Shown here: piece after piece, positions 13,079-16,282 of the stretch
Numbering within the stretch: position 1 is the stretch's first letter
Layout: every line of letters starts with the position of its first letter
DNA from: Chitinophagales bacterium
GTDB lineage: Bacteria > Bacteroidota > Bacteroidia > Chitinophagales > UBA2359
DNA length: 16,282 nt
Reading direction: 5' to 3'
NCBI GenBank assembly: GCA_020631035.1
Contig: JAHDIA010000012.1
Span: 3,960 to 20,241 of the forward strand
Position numbers and translations under genes: made by a program
Notes under the pieces: model-generated
The model's input: only the letters and a program-made list of their open reading frames with translations
Database searches by the model: none
Told to the model about the DNA's origin: nothing

Positions 13079-15553
13079 TTATTGCCCATCTGTTGCCGCT
13101 TCTTTCTCCAATACTTTTTCGGCTTCTTTGTCTCTGTTTTTTACGTATTTGTCCAACCACTTGTCTTGTTCCCACAAAACGTGTAGGACACTTTCCAAGG
13201 CTCGGTAGCCGTGGCTTTCTTTGGGCAACATCACCAAACGAACGGTTGCTCCCAATCCCTTTAAAGCATTGAAATAACGTTCACTCTGCATTGGGTAAGT
13301 GCCAGAATTGTTGTCGGCTTCTCCGTGAATCAAGAGCATAGGGCTTTGCATTTTGTCGGCATGCATAAAGGGCGACATCTCGTAGTAAATTTCTGGAGCA
13401 ATCCAGTACGAACGTTCTTCACTTTGGAATCCAAAAGGTGTCAAAGTACGGTTATAGGCACCACTTCTCGCAATTCCTGCGGCAAACAAATCGGAATGTG
13501 ACAGCAAATTGGCGACCATAAAAGCACCATAACTGTGCCCTGCAACGCCTACTCTGTCTCGGTCAATGTAGCCCATTTTATCCACCGCATCAATGGCAGC
13601 TTTGGCATTGGCAACCAGTTGAGACCTAAATGAATCATTGGGTTCTTCGTCTCCTTCTCCAACAATGGGAAAAGACGCATCGTCTAATACCACATAGCCT
13701 TTGGTTACCCAATAAATCATAGAGCCATAATAAGGATAGGTAAATTCGTTGGGATTTTGAGTGTTTTGTCCTGCACTTGATTGGTCTTTAAATTCGGTGG
13801 GGTAGGCCCACAAAACCATTGGCATTTTTTCTTTTTTCTTTTTATCGTATCCCAAAGGCAAGTAAAGGGTAGCCGACAAATCAACTCCATCGTCTCTTTT
13901 GTATTTGATGACTTCTTTTTCTATATTTTGAATACTCTTAAAGGGATTTTCAAAGTAGGTTAATTGAGACAATTGTTGGTCTTCAGTTGTTGCACTTAAA
14001 TCTCTAAAATAATAATTGGGATATTCGGTTGGAGATTCAATACGTACCAATAATTTATTGTTTTTGGGATTATAGTCTCTCAAACTTTCTTTTTTGTCGG
14101 TATATGCCGATTGGTAAATACGGGTTTTTTCAGCAGTTTTTAAATTTAATTTATCCAAAAAAGGAAACTGCCCTTCTTCGGTGTATCCTGCGCCCAACAA
14201 AAAGACCTCATCATTTTCGATTGCCATTACATAACTGCCCATTTCGTTGCGCTTGGTCACAAAATTACCAGGGTCACTGTAACGGTCTTGGTAGTTGCGG
14301 TCTTCAAAAATAGTAGGTGTTTGGGTGTTGTCTGAAGGATTGAATAGATAACCTTTGGTGTTTCGAGTGTTCCACCAATAGTCATAAACAACCGCCATCT
14401 CATCATTTCCCCAATTCATTCCCCCATAGCGATTGGTGAGTTTGATTAAGCTTTTTCCTTCTCCATCAAATGGAGCGTCTAACTGAAAAACTTCGTCTCT
14501 GTATTCCACTTCATTTTTGGGGTCGCCACCATCTAGGGCTTCTACATAAATAATTGTAGCAGCTTTGTCTTTTCTCCACGAAAAACGTCTTTTGCCTTCT
14601 CGCACTGCCATAAATCCAACAGGCAAATCTTCAATTAAAGGGACTTCGATGAGGGTATTGACAGGCTTGGCATCTTTGGTATAAATGATGGTCTTATAGG
14701 GAAAGCGACGGTAAGGAACCAAATAGGAAAAAGGTTTTTCGACGGTGCTGACCAATACGTAATTGCCATCAGGCGAAAAACTTAGACTCCAGTACATTGC
14801 CATATCCAACCATTTTTCTTTTTTTCCATCAAGTGACACTTTGTAAATCTCGGATAAGCTCAATTGTTCAAAGTTGAATTCGTCGTTTTTGTTTTTGAGC
14901 AAATCTTGGTAGGTACGGTTTTGTGCTTTTTTGCCATCATTGACAGAAACGGTGGGGCCTGTGGGAATGGCGGCTTCGGTGTCGATCAAATCTTTGCGTG
15001 CTGAAGGCAACATTTTGACCAAGACCGACTCACTATCTTCAAACCAGTTGATGACATCGCCCAAGTTGGCGTTTAAGTTGGGTTCCGTCAGCCTTTGGAG
15101 GGAGGCTGTTTCCAAGTCAAATACCCAGAGTTCAACACCTGTAGCGGTGGTATTGGTCAAACAAATTTTGCGTTGGTCAGGTGACCAGTTGAAATTGGCT
15201 AGGCGAGCATTTTGGGGCAAGCCTTTGACTTGTACAATCTCATCGCTGTCCTTGTTGAGGTATTTTATTTTGACATTGTTGTAATAGGTTTTGCGGCTAC
15301 TGATATTGGTTTTGGGGTCAATCCGTAGCCCTCCTAAACGCAATTCTTTTTCAGACAATTCTGCAATGGTCTTATAAGCATTTCGGTACAAGAATACCAC
15401 ATATTCTTTTTTGTCGTCTAGGAGTACAGAGGGGGCCAGTGGTACATCTACCAATTCAAGAATTTCTTGTGGAGGTTTTTGGTAACTGACATCTGCTTGT
15501 GCAGATAAATTGAGGGCGAATAAAATTAGTGCGATGGGAATGTAAATTTTCAT
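13079..15553 (-). CDS. Exported S9-family serine peptidase, glutamyl endopeptidase (S9D)-like
   Basis: An 824-residue protein from the ATG at 15553; an in-frame TTG nine bases upstream is less likely. The signal peptide MKIYIPIALILFALNLSAQ directs it to the periplasm or beyond. Residues ~25-540 are a beta-propeller-like region with the repeats expected of S9 enzymes (FNWSPDQRK, LSFSPDGNYVL). Residues ~545-810 are the alpha/beta hydrolase domain with nucleophile GHSYGAF (serine 674), acid HGEADNNSGT (aspartate 747) and ESHGYR (histidine 781). The blocks GIARSGAYNRTLTPFGFQ and HGEADNNSGTYPMQSERYF, and the S-V-L-H-V-L-W-E-Q-D ending, closely follow the chloroplast glutamyl endopeptidase group rather than prolyl oligopeptidase or dipeptidyl peptidase IV. 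It likely cleaves peptides after acidic residues. The acidic C-terminal tail (KEAEKVLEKEAATDGQ) is not a T9SS signal. It lies 79 bases from the upstream lipoprotein gene. Confidence 0.93.
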   Translation of the reverse strand: MKIYIPIALILFALNLSAQADVSYQKPPQEILELVDVPLAPSVLLDDKKEYVVFLYRNAYKTIAELSEKELRLGGLRIDPKTNISSRKTYYNNVKIKYLNKDSDEIVQVKGLPQNARLANFNWSPDQRKICLTNTTATGVELWVFDLETASLQRLTEPNLNANLGDVINWFEDSESVLVKMLPSARKDLIDTEAAIPTGPTVSVNDGKKAQNRTYQDLLKNKNDEFNFEQLSLSEIYKVSLDGKKEKWLDMAMYWSLSFSPDGNYVLVSTVEKPFSYLVPYRRFPYKTIIYTKDAKPVNTLIEVPLIEDLPVGFMAVREGKRRFSWRKDKAATIIYVEALDGGDPKNEVEYRDEVFQLDAPFDGEGKSLIKLTNRYGGMNWGNDEMAVVYDYWWNTRNTKGYLFNPSDNTQTPTIFEDRNYQDRYSDPGNFVTKRNEMGSYVMAIENDEVFLLGAGYTEEGQFPFLDKLNLKTAEKTRIYQSAYTDKKESLRDYNPKNNKLLVRIESPTEYPNYYFRDLSATTEDQQLSQLTYFENPFKSIQNIEKEVIKYKRDDGVDLSATLYLPLGYDKKKKEKMPMVLWAYPTEFKDQSSAGQNTQNPNEFTYPYYGSMIYWVTKGYVVLDDASFPIVGEGDEEPNDSFRSQLVANAKAAIDAVDKMGYIDRDRVGVAGHSYGAFMVANLLSHSDLFAAGIARSGAYNRTLTPFGFQSEERSYWIAPEIYYEMSPFMHADKMQSPMLLIHGEADNNSGTYPMQSERYFNALKGLGATVRLVMLPKESHGYRALESVLHVLWEQDKWLDKYVKNRDKEAEKVLEKEAATDGQ

Positions 15554-15632
15554 GTTTGACAATATAGTGCAATTAGCAAATAAATATATGTCTTAACAAG
15601 GGATTTAACAAATTTTTTTGAGAGAGTGTTCA

Positions 15633-16280
15633 TTATTTGATCTCGTAGGCTTCCAATTTGTTGGTATATCCAAAAAAGTCAACCGACTCAATCATTCCAA
15701 TACCCTTGGCATACCAAGTTGTATCAGTTCCCAAACTGGTCCAATCTGATTCAATAACATCCCATCCACGGTGTACCCTTTGAACCGCAATCACCTCTTC
15801 ATAATTAACTCCTAATACTTCTCGATTTAGGTCCGTACCAATAATCGACATGATGTATTCATTGGGATTGCCATTGTAGGAATATTCAAACACCCATTCA
15901 GTATTCAAGGAAGCATTCTTAACAAAGGGCCATTCATAGCCATTGCCCAAAATCCAGTGATCGCCCCCTTCAAAGCAAGTTTCATTGTCACAATAGACAT
16001 TTCTATTTTCATCATAAAGGTCATTGGTGAGTACCTTGTATAGGCGACCATTGATGGTATCTACTTGCTCACTAACAGCAAAGGTCATATCAGCATCGAC
16101 AAACAACGACTTATGTTGGTATCGCCACCAACTTCCTTCGGTGATGGGGTAATAACTTTCGCTTGGATCAATGGTTTGCATTGTGTCCTCCATATCATCC
16201 TCATTTTCCTCCTTACTACAAGCACCAATGAATAAGGCAAAAAACAACAACAACAAAAGAGATTTGTGTGTGTAGGTCAT
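15633..16280 (-). CDS. Lipoprotein of unknown function with a WWxY motif and aromatic-rich fold
   Basis: A 215-residue protein starting at an ATG two bases from the right edge. The signal MTYTHKSLLLLLFFALFIGAC has its lipid cysteine at 21, followed by SKEENEDDMED, a strongly acidic stretch like the surface-export signals of Bacteroidota lipoproteins. The mature part opens with YYPITEGSWWRYQ (43-55) and closes with TTWYAKGIGMIES (about residues 187-199), a pairing I have seen in many uncharacterised Bacteroidota lipoproteins. Cysteines at 97 and 102 (CDNETC) could form a disulfide. The fold is probably beta-rich. Its upstream region is outside the window. Export of this gene and the peptidase downstream may be linked only by proximity. 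Confidence 0.82.
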   Translation of the reverse strand: MTYTHKSLLLLLFFALFIGACSKEENEDDMEDTMQTIDPSESYYPITEGSWWRYQHKSLFVDADMTFAVSEQVDTINGRLYKVLTNDLYDENRNVYCDNETCFEGGDHWILGNGYEWPFVKNASLNTEWVFEYSYNGNPNEYIMSIIGTDLNREVLGVNYEEVIAVQRVHRGWDVIESDWTSLGTDTTWYAKGIGMIESVDFFGYTNKLEAYEIK

Positions 16281-16282
16281 CG

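Overview
The window looks like chromosomal DNA from a member of the Bacteroidota, plausibly the Saprospiria/Cytophagia side. The DNA is AT-rich. Two secreted proteins end in type IX secretion (T9SS) type A sorting domains. There are Bacteroidota-style tail-fibre/S74 proteins and several lipoproteins, two with acidic surface-export-like signals after the lipid cysteine. Two intergenic sites match the Bacteroidota -7 promoter element TAnnTTTG. Assignment to a genus is not possible from this sequence. Except for one gene, every coding region lies on the minus strand, so the window is described here from left to right but is mostly transcribed right to left.

Region 1-4.5 kb: the 5' two thirds of a Tat-exported molybdenum hydroxylase large subunit (cut by the left edge), a DUF1415 protein, and a tandem pair of paralogous proteins of unknown function. 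The upstream member of the pair is a full-length lipoprotein. The downstream member lacks about 100 N-terminal residues and the signal peptide but keeps an intact frame and a candidate promoter of its own.

Region 4.5-9.9 kb: the most distinctive part. Three envelope or secreted proteins lie in a row: a tail-fibre-like protein, an animal-type haem peroxidase with complete haem-site residues and a T9SS tail, and an S74-chaperone/coiled-coil protein with a T9SS tail. Each gap around these genes holds a different palindromic element: interleaved inverted repeats at 8551-8648, a 35-bp near-perfect palindrome with a satellite copy at 6064-6186, and three related hairpins at 4693-4840. A 14-bp perfect palindrome sits just downstream of the tail-fibre gene's -7 element.

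Region 10-13 kb: the only plus-strand gene is a 500-residue, probably all-helical repeat-type protein. It converges on a lipoprotein gene, and the gap holds a dispersed repeat also present at 4566. A second small lipoprotein gene lies upstream, separated by a markedly GC-rich repeat that forms the leader of the first. The GC-rich repeat would otherwise be misread as a 37-residue N-terminal extension.

Region 13-16.3 kb: an exported S9-family serine peptidase, closest in its motifs to the glutamyl endopeptidase (S9D) group, with a clear intrinsic terminator. Upstream of it is a lipoprotein of unknown function reaching the right edge.

No rRNA, tRNA, CRISPR array, transposase or integrase was seen. 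The genes do not form one obvious pathway. The shared theme is export: Tat, Sec/T9SS and lipoprotein routes account for most products. The most interesting material is the intergenic palindromes and the T9SS peroxidase neighbourhood; I cannot claim a demonstrated new system.
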